Positions 8,077 to 16,194 are shown, counted from the stretch's first letter. The stretch: DNA of 64,000 bases from Actinomadura sp. WMMA1423 (GCF_006547145.1 NZ_CP041244.1:5518001-5582000), one strand, 5' to 3'. Numbers and translations are program-made. The notes: generated by a model from the sequence alone, not told the origin.

Positions 8077-8847
8077 GTGGATCTGCTGGACGCGGTCGCC
8101 GTCTTCGCGGCCGGCGTGGCTGCCGGGGGCATCAACACCGTCGTCGGGTCCGGCTCCCTGATCACCTTCCCGACGCTCGTGGCGCTCGGCTACCCGCCCG
8201 TGGTCGCGAACATCTCCAACAACATCGGCCTCGTCCCGGGCGGCGTGACGGGCGCCTACGGCTACCGCCGCGAACTGAAGGGGCAGCGCGGCCTGCTGAC
8301 GCGGCTCGCCACCGCCTCCTTCGCCGGAGCGGTGATCGGCGCCCTGCTCCTGCTCGGCCTGCCCCCCGAGGCGTTCGACGTCATCGTCGTCGCACTGATC
8401 ATCATCGCGCTGGTCCTCGTGGTCGTGCAGCCTCGCCTGCAGAAGTGGATGCTGCGCCGCCGGGAGGGAGAGCACCGTTCGCACGGGGGGCCGGCGCTGT
8501 GGGTCGGCGTGCTCCTCACGGGCGTCTACGGCGGCTACTTCGGCGCCGCGCAGGGCATCCTCCTCATCGCCCTCCTCGGCATCATGCTGGACGACGACCT
8601 CCAGCGACTGAACGCGGACAAGATCGTGCTGACGGCCGTCGTGAACGGGACCGCCGCGATCCTGTTCACGCTCATGTGGCTGTTCGGCCGCGCCGAGGTC
8701 GACTGGTGGGTCGTCCTGCTCATCGCCGCCGGGTCGACCTGCGGGGGCCTGATCGGCGCCTCGGTCGGCCGCCGCATCCCGCCGGTGGTGCTGCGCGCCG
8801 TCATCGTCGTCGTGGGCCTCGTCGCGATCGTCAATCTTCTGGCCTGA
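8077..8847 (+). CDS. TauE/SafE-family anion exporter
   Basis: 256-residue polytopic membrane protein from GTG 8077. It has the TauE/SafE double repeat: N-terminal GGINTVVGSGSLITFPTLV and central TGVYGGYFGAAQGIL, each followed by hydrophobic helices, for seven to eight membrane segments. The family exports sulfite, sulfoacetate or related organic anions across the cytoplasmic membrane. Neighbours give no clue to the substrate. An ACCCC/GGGGT stem near 7997-8014 may end the ABC gene before it. Confidence 0.88.
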   Translation: MDLLDAVAVFAAGVAAGGINTVVGSGSLITFPTLVALGYPPVVANISNNIGLVPGGVTGAYGYRRELKGQRGLLTRLATASFAGAVIGALLLLGLPPEAFDVIVVALIIIALVLVVVQPRLQKWMLRRREGEHRSHGGPALWVGVLLTGVYGGYFGAAQGILLIALLGIMLDDDLQRLNADKIVLTAVVNGTAAILFTLMWLFGRAEVDWWVVLLIAAGSTCGGLIGASVGRRIPPVVLRAVIVVVGLVAIVNLLA

Positions 8848-8900
8848 CCAGGGGTTTCGCACCATTCGGTAGGGTTGCCGCCCGTTTGCTCCGGGTATAA

Positions 8901-8918
8901 GTCGAATATACGTTCGAC
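8901..8918 (+). promoter_or_regulatory. LexA/SOS-like box overlapping the promoter
   Basis: TCGAAT-ATAC-GTTCGA (8902-8917) matches the actinobacterial SOS box TCGAAC-N4-GTTCGA at 11 of 12 fixed positions and is flanked by a further G/C pair. It lies 19 bp upstream of the ATG at 8937 and next to a TATAAG -10-like hexamer, where LexA binding would block transcription. Confidence 0.6.
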
Positions 8919-8936
8919 TACCGGAGGTTCGCGCGG

Positions 8937-9176
8937 ATGAAGGGCGACAGGGTCGAGATCGTGATCGACGCCGGCGGCGAGGGGACGCGGACGTACGAGG
9001 TCGCGGCGAGCCGGGCGGGCCGCCGCGTGGAGATCGCGACGCGGCGGGGCGTCGTGGAGGTCAGCGAGGTCACCCGTACGGGCACCCCCGTCCGTACGGC
9101 CCGTTTCATGGCGAGCCGCGTGCTGGCCCTGGTGGAGCACCCCACGGCCAGCGACGGCGCCGAGCCGCCCGGCTGA
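8937..9176 (+). CDS. Small 79-residue protein, possible SOS gene
   Basis: Begins at ATG with GGAGG at 8923-8927, a clear translation signal. The sequence is basic in its middle (ASRAGRRVEIATRRG) and predicted to be mostly beta strand (RVEIVIDAG, RTYEVAAS, GVVEVSEV), then helical (TARFMASRVLALVEH). There is no signal peptide or membrane segment, and I do not recognise a family. The LexA-like box directly upstream suggests induction by DNA damage. This is the only hint of its job. Confidence 0.7.
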   Translation: MKGDRVEIVIDAGGEGTRTYEVAASRAGRRVEIATRRGVVEVSEVTRTGTPVRTARFMASRVLALVEHPTASDGAEPPG

Positions 9177-9253
9177 CCCCCGCCCGGCGGTGGCCGCCGG
9201 TCTCGGTCCGGGCCTGCCCCGGCCGGCGGGACCGGCGCGATCGGCGGCCGCGG

Positions 9254-9940
9254 TCAGGAGTTGCGCCGGGTCCCCGGAACGGCGTTGCGCGAGCCGGGGA
9301 TCAGGGTCGCGTAGACGATGACGTTGTCCAGGTAGTGCCCCCGCTTGCGGTCGAACCTGCCCCCGCAGGTGATCAGGCGGAGCTCCGGCCCGCCCCGTTG
9401 CCCGTAGACGCTGTCGGTCGGGAACTTGTCCTTGTCGACGCGCCTGACCCGCTCGATGCGGAACGCCGGCACCGTGCCGTCCCCGCGGACGACCTCGATC
9501 CTGCGGCCCGGGCGGAGCGCTCCGAGGCTGTAGAAGGCGCCGGGGCCGGTCTTGGAGTCGACGTGGCCGACGAGCACGCTGTTGCCGTTCTCGCCGGGCG
9601 TCGGGCCGTCCTCCCACCAGCCGACCTCCCGGACCCGGCTGAGCGGCGGAACGCCGAGCGTCCCGTCCCGCTGCGTCTCCACAGGACGGACCGGGGCGTT
9701 GACCTTGATGGACGGTATCTTGATCCGCTTCGGAACCGACGGCGGAAAGGCGATCTCCGGCGCCGGCGCCGGGCTTCTCGGAGCCGGCTGCGCGAGGTCC
9801 GGGGTGGGTGGTTGCGGCGGCGGGTCGGTGCGGTCGCGCACCAGCCCGACGCCGACCATCGCGGTCCCCGTCGCGATGAGCGCGGCGGCCAGCCGGTAGG
9901 AGTTCCGGTTAGGCCGGCCACCGCGCCTTCTCGTGTCCAT
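9254..9940 (-). CDS. Class F sortase
   Basis: Transpeptidase of 228 residues. It has a short basic start and one N-terminal membrane helix (~15-33), then a Pro-rich stalk (39-66). The sortase barrel from ~70 has the motif VGHVDS (catalytic H126), RLITCGG (catalytic C192) and a C-terminal GHYLDNVIVYA. The spacing and TCGG-x-F-D pattern fit class F (actinobacterial) enzymes, which attach proteins to peptidoglycan or act on wall surfaces. The start lies 4 bp after the stop of the SH3-domain surface protein gene, so the two form one operon and that protein is the likely substrate. Confidence 0.92.
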   Translation of the reverse strand: MDTRRRGGRPNRNSYRLAAALIATGTAMVGVGLVRDRTDPPPQPPTPDLAQPAPRSPAPAPEIAFPPSVPKRIKIPSIKVNAPVRPVETQRDGTLGVPPLSRVREVGWWEDGPTPGENGNSVLVGHVDSKTGPGAFYSLGALRPGRRIEVVRGDGTVPAFRIERVRRVDKDKFPTDSVYGQRGGPELRLITCGGRFDRKRGHYLDNVIVYATLIPGSRNAVPGTRRNS

Positions 9941-9944
9941 GGGC

Positions 9945-10676
9945 TCAGGAAACGCCCTTCACCTGACGGCGACGGGCCACGACGGCGATGCCGCCGCCCA
10001 GGGCGAGGACCCCGAGGCCGGCGCCGGCCAGCATCGGGAAGTTCGACGACATCGAGGTGCCGCCGCCGCCGGCCGCGGCGCCGCCGTGCGGCCTGATCGG
10101 CTTGAGGTACCGGACGGCGACCCACTTGCCGATCCAGGCCGGCGGGACGCTCTGGCGGAGCTGGGTCCAGCCGCTGTTCTTGCAGTCGGCGCCGATGTGC
10201 TTGCCGTAGGGCAGGGTGCCGACCTTCTTGTACTTGAGGCCGGGGCCCTGGCGCACCGCCAGGCCGTGCTTGGCGATGACCTCGTACCGGCAGACGCGGA
10301 TGGGCCTGATCGGCTTGAGGTACCGCACGGCGACCCACTTGCCGATCCAGGCGTGCGGGACGCCTTGGCGGAGCTGGGTCCAGCCGTGCCTCTTGCAGTC
10401 GGCCCCGATGTGGGCGCCGTAGTGCAGGGTGCCGACCCGCTTGTACTTGAGGCCCGGACCCGTGCGGACGCCCAGGCCGTGCTTGGCGATGACCTCGTAC
10501 CGGCAGACCTTGTGGTGCCCGCCGTCCACTCCGTCCACCTGCTGGGCGCTGGTCGCCGGCTCGACGTGGTTCGCGGCGGTGGCCGCACCGGCGACCGCGC
10601 CGCCGGACAGCAGCGTCAGCCCGCTCGCCGCACCGGCCACGGCGAGTGCCATGCCGGTTCGCGTGCTCGTCCTCAT
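9945..10676 (-). CDS. Secreted twin-SH3b surface protein with noncanonical sorting signal
   Basis: 243 residues from the ATG at 10676, preceded by GGGGGAAGA. A signal peptide (~1-32, ending around GAATA) is followed by two almost identical 71-residue SH3b-like repeats. Each starts VCRYEVIAKHGL and holds GVRTGPGLKYK or a close variant, GADCK, GWTQLRQ and WIGKWVAVRYLKPIRP. A Gly-rich linker leads to a C-terminal helix (GLGVLALGGGIAVVARRR) with a positive tail, the layout of a sortase substrate. The expected LPxTG is replaced by FPMLAGAG. Two Cys per repeat may form a disulfide. SH3b domains bind peptidoglycan. The gene is co-transcribed with the sortase 4 bp downstream. Confidence 0.85.
   Translation of the reverse strand: MRTSTRTGMALAVAGAASGLTLLSGGAVAGAATAANHVEPATSAQQVDGVDGGHHKVCRYEVIAKHGLGVRTGPGLKYKRVGTLHYGAHIGADCKRHGWTQLRQGVPHAWIGKWVAVRYLKPIRPIRVCRYEVIAKHGLAVRQGPGLKYKKVGTLPYGKHIGADCKNSGWTQLRQSVPPAWIGKWVAVRYLKPIRPHGGAAAGGGGTSMSSNFPMLAGAGLGVLALGGGIAVVARRRQVKGVS
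10083..10508 (-). repeat. 213-bp in-gene tandem repeat encoding the two SH3b domains
   Basis: The two SH3b units are direct DNA repeats with a 213-bp period (10296-10508 and 10083-10295), nearly identical in long blocks. This indicates recent in-frame duplication or ongoing gene conversion. Confidence 0.85.
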
Positions 10677-10840
10677 TCTTCCCCCAACGGAATGATCTTC
10701 GATGCCGGAGGTGTCCGCCATCGTTTCCTTGATCACGCTTCCCGAGGGGAATTCCGCGCATGTCGTCCAGGTCGCAAACATTAGGTTTAGTGATCAGTGT
10801 GCACCGTGAAGGCTTTGGCGCGGAACGACCAAATGCAATC
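10677..10840 (-). promoter_or_regulatory. Long leader conserved with the paralogous gene's leader
   Basis: The ~160 bp before the ATG align almost base for base with 11712-11873 upstream of the paralogue. Conserved blocks include CACTGATCA, CCTGGACGACATGCGCG, AATTCCCC, CGTGATCAAGGAA, CACCGAAGATCAT-like and GGGGGAAGAATGAGGAC. The identity is at least as good as in the coding regions. An AT-rich promoter-like region lies beyond it (10841-10920). Confidence 0.7.
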
Positions 10841-10971
10841 TCCATACCGCCGACGAAAGCCATATATTGGACAACTATTCTCCCCCAACAGGGGTGATTA
10901 ACGGAAAACTTATTGATCTAGCCAGACTCCGGACCATACGGACGGCCTCCCGGCGGGCGGCGGGCATGCGC

Positions 10972-11003
10972 GAAGGCGCCCGCCCTCCAGGGCGGGCGCC
11001 TTC
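10972..11003 (-). terminator. Perfect 14-bp terminator hairpin
   Basis: GAAGGCGCCCGCCC (10972-10985) pairs fully with 10990-11003 across a TCCA loop. It lies 25 bp past the stop of the second SH3 gene and separates it from the first SH3/sortase operon. Confidence 0.85.
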
Positions 11004-11027
11004 CGCAGGAGGCGCCGGGACCGGCGG

Positions 11028-11711
11028 TCAGGAGGCGGCCTTCGCCTGACGGCGGCGGGTCACGAGGACGATGCCGCCGCCCAGGGCGAGGATTCCGAGG
11101 CCGGCCCCGGCCAGCAGCGGGAGGCCCGGCGTCGAGGTGCCGCCCCCGCCGGCCAGGACGCCGCCCACCGGATTGCCCGCCGTGAGGCCGGAGCCGGAGA
11201 CCCAGCCGCCGATCAGGGGCAGCTTGACGCCGCCCTCCAGCCCGAAGAAGCCGTTCTTGCTCGTGCAGGAGGTGTTGATGCGGGTACCGGGATCCAGGGT
11301 GCCGATCTGCTGGGACTTCGCGTCCGGATCCGTGTAGACGGGCAGGCCGTCCTTGGCGGTCACCGTGTGCCCGCAGCCGATGCGCTTGAGGTAGGTCCGG
11401 GAGACCCAGTCGCCGATCCATTCCGCCTTGACGCCCTGGCGCAGCTGGGTCCACCCGGTGGTCTCGCAGTCGGCGCCGATGTGCGCCGCATAGGGCAACG
11501 CGCCCACCGCGGCGCCCCCGGGAGTCTTGCGGACCTCCAGGCCGTCCTTGGCGGTGACCTCGTACCGGCAGACCAGCGCATCGGGGTCGACCGGTGTGGC
11601 CGGCCTGGCGTGGGTCGCGGAGCCGGCGGCGGTGCCGCCGGCCAGGAGCGTCAGCCCGCTCGCCGCGCCGGCCACGGCGAGAGCCATGCCGGTTCGGATG
11701 CCTGTCCTCAT
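11028..11711 (-). CDS. Second secreted SH3b-type surface protein, paralogue of the one at 9945
   Basis: 227 residues from ATG 11711 with the same GGGGGAAGA ribosome site and nearly the same signal peptide (MALAVAGAASGLTLLAGG) as its neighbour. The first SH3b repeat is recognisable (VCRYEVTAKDGLEV, GADC, GWTQLRQGVKAEWIGDWV). The second is strongly diverged (TVTAKDGLPVYTDPDAK, TSCTSKNGFFGLEGG). The C-terminal anchor is GLPLLAGAGLGILALGG plus RRRQAK, so LPxTG is again replaced by a PLLAGAG signal. It arose by tandem duplication together with the upstream leader and has its own promoter and terminator. Confidence 0.82.
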   Translation of the reverse strand: MRTGIRTGMALAVAGAASGLTLLAGGTAAGSATHARPATPVDPDALVCRYEVTAKDGLEVRKTPGGAAVGALPYAAHIGADCETTGWTQLRQGVKAEWIGDWVSRTYLKRIGCGHTVTAKDGLPVYTDPDAKSQQIGTLDPGTRINTSCTSKNGFFGLEGGVKLPLIGGWVSGSGLTAGNPVGGVLAGGGGTSTPGLPLLAGAGLGILALGGGIVLVTRRRQAKAAS

Positions 11712-11873
11712 TCTTCCCCCAGGAAATGATCTTCGGTGCCGGAGGTATCCGGCATTGTTCCTTGATCACGTTTCCCGGGGGGAATTTCGCGCATGTCGTC
11801 CAGGTGGCAAACAGTGAGGATAATGATCAGTGTCCGCCGCGAAGACTTTGCCGCGGAAGGGCCAATGAGGATC
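11712..11873 (-). promoter_or_regulatory. Duplicated leader of the second SH3 gene
   Basis: Counterpart of 10677-10840. It contains the 6-bp stem GCCGGA-TACC-TCCGGC near the start codon, which is only partly kept in the other copy. A leader frame beginning ATGCGCGAAATTCC runs 28 codons and stops in an ATGA overlap with the gene start; indels break it in the other copy. The rest of the gap up to 12040 holds an AT-rich stretch (11895-11925), probably the promoter, and no gene that I can see. Confidence 0.6.
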
Positions 11874-12040
11874 TTCGTGGCACGCCCGGAATTCCTATAT
11901 AACTATAATAATCTCTAAAGTTGTTAGTCGGAAAAGCCGGGTGTCTCCGTGAAGATCAGGGCGCATGGCGGCATCCAGGGAGACAACGGGCGTGCACCGG
12001 ACCGTCCCGGCGTCCGGAGAGAGGGCTTCCTCCGGTGGCG

Positions 12041-12955
12041 TCAGACCGGGCGGACCTGGAGGGTGCCCTCCTCGGTGACGCGGGTCTCGAAGGACGGCTG
12101 GCGGGCGGTGGCCGGGCCGTGGACGACCGAGCCGTCGGCGACGCGGAACGTGCTGCCGTGCCAGGGGCACACGACGCAGGCGTCGTCCTCGTCGTCGGTG
12201 AGGATGCGGCCCTGGTGGAGCGGTCCGGCGAGATGGCTGCAGCGGTCCGCGAGGACGTGGACCTCCTCGCCCCGCCGCAGCACGAACAGGTCGATGTAGC
12301 CGAGGCGCCGGGACACCGGCCAGCCGTCGGGCAGGTCCTCGACGGCGCACAGGTCGTGCCAGCCGAGGGGGACCAGGTGGGCGAGCTGGTCGGCGTGGCT
12401 GGCGCCGGCGGCCTGCCGGAAGGCCAGGTGCCCGCCGAGGTAGGCGCCCGCGACGAGGGCGCCGAGGCCCGCGAAGCCGAACGCGCGCCCGGCGGCGTCA
12501 CGGCCCTGGTAGCGGGCCACGAAGGACGCCGAGTACAGCATGCTCGCGGTGGCGGTCCCCGCGGCGTGGACGAGCCCGACGCGCTGCTGCTCGCGGTGCA
12601 GGGCCGACCAGTCGGCGATGCCGGTGAGGACGGTCGGGACGGCCCCGGCGAGCCCGGCGGCGACCAGGACCTGCGAGGCGCGGCGCGTGCCGGGCATGAG
12701 GTCGAGGACGGCGGCCGACATCCACAGGCCCATGGGAACGTCGGTGAGCGGCGGATGGGCGGGATGGCCGACCGGGACGCCGTGGAGGGCGTCCTTGACC
12801 GGTCCCGGGCGCAGCACGCGCCGTACGGCCCCGGAGAGCGTCCGGATGGGACGGTCCAGGGCGCGGGCGTGCTCCAGGCCCTCGGTCGCGTCGGCCAGCC
12901 GCGCGGTCGCCTGGGGGCTGGTCCCGCGCCGGAAGATGTTGACCCGTCGGTTCAT
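12041..12955 (-). CDS. DUF2231 membrane domain fused to Rieske [2Fe-2S] domain
   Basis: 304 residues from ATG 12955, which has GGAGGAGGGG upstream. Residues ~50-190 are a DUF2231-type module with four hydrophobic helices, including the metal-ligand-like HGVPVGHPAHPPLTDVP and HREQQRVGLVH segments. Residues ~205-304 are a Rieske ferredoxin with cluster motifs CSHLAGPLHQG and CPWHGSTF, so both Cys and both His ligands are present. The protein should carry electrons at the inner face of the membrane. The molybdopterin oxidoreductase lies 106 bp upstream on the same strand, and the Rieske protein could be its electron partner, but this is inference from position. Confidence 0.88.
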   Translation of the reverse strand: MNRRVNIFRRGTSPQATARLADATEGLEHARALDRPIRTLSGAVRRVLRPGPVKDALHGVPVGHPAHPPLTDVPMGLWMSAAVLDLMPGTRRASQVLVAAGLAGAVPTVLTGIADWSALHREQQRVGLVHAAGTATASMLYSASFVARYQGRDAAGRAFGFAGLGALVAGAYLGGHLAFRQAAGASHADQLAHLVPLGWHDLCAVEDLPDGWPVSRRLGYIDLFVLRRGEEVHVLADRCSHLAGPLHQGRILTDDEDDACVVCPWHGSTFRVADGSVVHGPATARQPSFETRVTEEGTLQVRPV

Positions 12956-13061
12956 GCCCCTCCTCCGCGGTCCTGCTGGGACGCCTGTTGCGACCCTAGT
13001 CTCCCGCGTTCCTCCGCGGCCAGTCATACCTACCTGGTGCCGGGAGGGGCTAAACAACGGG

Positions 13062-15281
13062 TCAGCGCGCCGCCTCCAGCGTGACGGGGACTCCGTTGAG
13101 GACGGCGTTGCCCGAGAGCGGGTCGATCTCCCGCTCGTCGGTGACGGCGTTGACGTTCACCCCGGCGTGCCGGCTCGCGACCCGCGTCCGCGTCCCCGGG
13201 CGGTCGTGGCCCCACCCGTGCGGCAGGCTGACCACCCCGGCCATGATCGTGTCGGTGGGCTCGGCGACGGCCTCCACGGTCCCGGCCCGGGACGTGACGC
13301 GGACCGTGTCGCCCGCGCCGACGCCGAGGCGCTCGGCGTCGGCGGGGTTGAGCAGCAGGGTGCAGGTGTTGGAGCCGCGCACCAGCTCGGGGATGTTGTG
13401 CAGCCAGCTGTTGTTGGACCGCAGGTGGCGGCGCCCGATCAGCACCGTGCCGCCGGACGGCCCGGGGTCGCGCAGGGCGGAGCGCAGGCGGTCTACATCG
13501 GCGGCGCACGTGGACGGGCACAGCTCGACGCGGCCCGACGTCGTGCACAGGACCTCGTCCAGGCGGGGCTTGAGCGCGCCGAGGTCGAGACCATGGGGGT
13601 GCTCGGTGCGCAGCCGCGTGAGCGTGAGGCCGACGGGTTCGGCGCCGAACCCGTCGCCGTAGGGGCCGAGGCGGAGCATCATGTCGAGCCGTTGCTCGGT
13701 GAGGGTGCCGGTGTCGAGCATCTTGCGCAGCTCCTCGGGCTCGCGCCCGTGCACCGGGGAACCGGCGATCGCGACGGCCTTCTCCAGCGTCGTCATGATG
13801 ACCGTCTCGTCGAGCAGGCCGGGGTCGCCGCCGTTGCCGGAGGCCACCATGGCGAGCCGCGCGAGAATGTCGGCCTCGCTGGGGCGCCCGTCCGGCAGCG
13901 GGACGACCGGCGGCGAGTAGCGCGCGTAGTCGCGGACGGCCAGCCCGGTCAGCGCGATGTCGTAGTGCGGTGTCTGCGCGGGCCGCGGCGGCGGCAGGAC
14001 CACGCCGGCGTGCCGCGTGGTCTCGTTCAGGTAGGGGTCGACGCTGACCATGAACTCCAGGCCGGCGAGCGCGCGGTCGAGCCGGGCGGCGTTCGGCGCC
14101 GACAGGGCCGGGTTGCCGCCGATCGTGATCAGCGCCCTGACCTGTCCCTCGCCGGGCGTCTCGATCTCGTCGGCGAGCGTCGCGACCGGCAGCTCGCCGT
14201 TGACCTCGGGCAGCCCCCGCGCGCGGCTGCGCCACCGCCCGGTCGTGAAGGGCTTCTTGCGCCGGTACACCGGCGCGTGGGCGGGCCGCGGGAACATCGC
14301 GCCGCCCGGCCGGTCGAGGTTCCCGGTGAGGACGTTCAGGACGTCCACCAGCCAGCTGTTCAGCGTCCCGTAGGCCTGCGTGCACGTCCCGATCCGGCCG
14401 TAGACGGCGGCGCGCTCGGCGGCGGCCAGCTCGCGCGCCGTCCTGCGGATCACCGCCGCCGGGACGCCGGTGGCGCCGGCGACGTCCTCGGGGGCGAAGT
14501 CGACGGCGAGGGCGCGCAGGTCGTCCAGGCCGTTGACGCGCCCGGCCAGGTGCTCGGCGGTCCTCACCAGGTCCTCGGCGAACAGGGTGTGGACGAGCGC
14601 CATCAGGAAGAACGCGTCGGTCCCCGGGCGGATGAACACGTGCTCGTCGGCGAGGGCGGCCGTCCGCGTGCGGCGCGGGTCCACCACCGTGATCTTGCCG
14701 CCGCGCGCCCGGATCGCCTTGAGCCGCCCCGGGAAGTCGGGCGCTGAGGCGAGGCTGCCGTTCGACTCCAGCGGGTTCGCGCCCAGCATGAGCAGGTGCT
14801 CGGTGCGGTCGAGGTCGGGCACCGGGATCGCCAGGGGGTCGCCGAACATGTGCCCGCACGCCACGTGCTTCGGCATCTGGTCGGTGGTGCTCGCCGTGTA
14901 GAGGTTGCGGGTGCCGAGCGCCTTCACGATCGCGCCCCCGTACAGCGGCCCGGCGATCGAGTGGGCGGTCGGGTTGCCGATGTAGACGGCGACGGCGTCG
15001 CGCCCGTGCCGCGCGACGACCTCCGACAGCCCCCGTCGCACGGCCTCGAACGCCTCGTCCCACCCGGCGGCCTCGCCCGCCACGAGCGGCTCCGCCAGCC
15101 GGTCGGGGTCGCCGTCGAGGCTCCCGAGCGTCGCGCCCTTGGGGCAGATGTAACCCTTGCTGAACGGGTCCTTCTCGTCCCCGCGGACGCGCTTGACCGC
15201 CCCCGCCTCGTCAAGGGTCAGTTCGAGCCCGCACAGGGCTTCGCAAAGGGGGCAGGTACGGAAGGCCGTGCGGTCGCCCAT
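13062..15281 (-). CDS. Molybdopterin-dependent oxidoreductase (formate dehydrogenase-like)
   Basis: 739 residues from ATG 15281 with AAGGAG upstream. An N-terminal [4Fe-4S] site C10-x2-C13-x3-C17-x28-C46 (TCPLCEALCG, GYICPKG) is followed by bis-MGD domains with NPTAHS, the GANPLESNGS segment and GNLDRPGG. A C-terminal molybdopterin-binding domain has RSNNSWLHNIPELV and LPHGWGHDRPG. A Cys in HVACGHMFG sits about where formate dehydrogenases place the Mo/W ligand. The protein has no Tat signal and is probably cytoplasmic. The substrate is unknown. No accessory subunits are adjacent apart from the Rieske protein. A CTTTG-ACA-CAAAG palindrome at 15381-15393 lies upstream. Confidence 0.88.
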   Translation of the reverse strand: MGDRTAFRTCPLCEALCGLELTLDEAGAVKRVRGDEKDPFSKGYICPKGATLGSLDGDPDRLAEPLVAGEAAGWDEAFEAVRRGLSEVVARHGRDAVAVYIGNPTAHSIAGPLYGGAIVKALGTRNLYTASTTDQMPKHVACGHMFGDPLAIPVPDLDRTEHLLMLGANPLESNGSLASAPDFPGRLKAIRARGGKITVVDPRRTRTAALADEHVFIRPGTDAFFLMALVHTLFAEDLVRTAEHLAGRVNGLDDLRALAVDFAPEDVAGATGVPAAVIRRTARELAAAERAAVYGRIGTCTQAYGTLNSWLVDVLNVLTGNLDRPGGAMFPRPAHAPVYRRKKPFTTGRWRSRARGLPEVNGELPVATLADEIETPGEGQVRALITIGGNPALSAPNAARLDRALAGLEFMVSVDPYLNETTRHAGVVLPPPRPAQTPHYDIALTGLAVRDYARYSPPVVPLPDGRPSEADILARLAMVASGNGGDPGLLDETVIMTTLEKAVAIAGSPVHGREPEELRKMLDTGTLTEQRLDMMLRLGPYGDGFGAEPVGLTLTRLRTEHPHGLDLGALKPRLDEVLCTTSGRVELCPSTCAADVDRLRSALRDPGPSGGTVLIGRRHLRSNNSWLHNIPELVRGSNTCTLLLNPADAERLGVGAGDTVRVTSRAGTVEAVAEPTDTIMAGVVSLPHGWGHDRPGTRTRVASRHAGVNVNAVTDEREIDPLSGNAVLNGVPVTLEAAR

Positions 15282-15461
15282 CGGGACACTCCTTGTGAAC
15301 GGGACCGTCTCCCCATCATGGCCCGCCCCTCCGGCCGGACGCCATGGCCGGGCATGGCCCATAAAGGCACATCGGAGTTACTTTGACACAAAGCCCTATT
15401 TGGCAACTGCCGCGCCCCCGGGCTTGCCGCCGCGCCGCCCCGCCGCGGCCCTTCAAGCCGT

Positions 15462-16079
15462 TCAGGCGAAGGGCGGGGCGGATTTGAAGGTGGGGTGGAG
15501 TTCGATGGTGGGGGCCAGGGCGGTGAGGACGCGGCGGGCCCGGGACAAGGGGTGCTGGGGGAAGTGCGGGTCCCAGCCGGGGTCTTCGGAGAGGTTGCGG
15601 GGGAGGCCGCCCTGGATCTCCGGGGCGTAGGCGTGCTGCGCCCACCAGCGCATCATGTCCTGGAGGTCGCGGCCCTGCCCGTACTCGGTCAGGAAGTGGT
15701 TCAGCGCGATGCTGTCGCGCTGCCCGGTGATGCCCTGCTCCACGCACTGGATCTTCAGGACGAGGCTGCGGTCCGCGCGCGGCACGGTGAAGGAGGCGAC
15801 GTAGGCCACGCCGGCCGGGCGGTCGGGGAGCGGCAGCTTGACGATCTGCCGGACGGCCGGGAGCCCGTCCAGCGTGATCACGTCCAGTTCGATGAGCCCG
15901 CCGCCGGCCTCGGCGGTCTTGGCGGCGGTGCGGCGCCGCAACTCCTCCAGCCGCTCCAGCGGGGCCGGGAGGTCGGGCGGGAGGTCGAAGCCGTAGAGGG
16001 CGGCGACGTCGCCGTCCGCGTTGCGGTAGGCGCCGGGCTGGAGCGGCTGCCAGCCGGTCTCGTCGAAGCGGAGGGTCAT
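15462..16079 (-). CDS. Actinobacterial hypothetical protein, 205 residues
   Basis: Soluble protein beginning MTLRFDETGWQPLQPGAYRN. It contains ADGDVAALYGFDLPPDLPAPL, LIELDVITLDGLPAVRQIVKLP and a late DMMRWWAQHAYAPEIQGGLPRNLSEDPGWD. I recognise it only as a type of hypothetical protein seen in Streptomyces-like genomes. Alternating strands in the middle suggest a beta-rich fold. There are no catalytic motifs I can name and no signal peptide. It stands alone between the oxidoreductase promoter and the Fur remnant. Confidence 0.75.
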   Translation of the reverse strand: MTLRFDETGWQPLQPGAYRNADGDVAALYGFDLPPDLPAPLERLEELRRRTAAKTAEAGGGLIELDVITLDGLPAVRQIVKLPLPDRPAGVAYVASFTVPRADRSLVLKIQCVEQGITGQRDSIALNHFLTEYGQGRDLQDMMRWWAQHAYAPEIQGGLPRNLSEDPGWDPHFPQHPLSRARRVLTALAPTIELHPTFKSAPPFA

Positions 16080-16112
16080 GGGCGTGCACGTTACCCACGA
16101 AAAGGGACGGAG

Positions 16113-16150
16113 GGGGAGCGACCGGGTGGGAGGACGCCCGGCCGCTCCCC
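16113..16150 (-). terminator. Hairpin between Fur remnant and hypothetical gene
   Basis: GGGGAGCG (16113-16120) pairs with CGCTCCCC (16143-16150), and CCGGG pairs with CCCGG inside it. It lies downstream of the Fur remnant on the minus strand. Confidence 0.6.
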
Positions 16151-16194
16151 GGGCGAGGGGCGGCCCCGAGGCCGGGCCTCCCCTCCGGTGGTGG

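Noticed and set aside
12540..14747. Long open frames opposite real genes (for example 12540-14747 plus, 16720-19140 minus, 42160-43995 minus, 45787-47916 plus, 50539-52965 minus, 53014-55128 minus)
   Set aside because: They are antisense shadows in very GC-rich DNA: Arg/Gly/Pro/Ala-rich or His/Asp/Val-rich translations, no domain motifs and no ribosome sites, each facing a gene with clear catalytic motifs.
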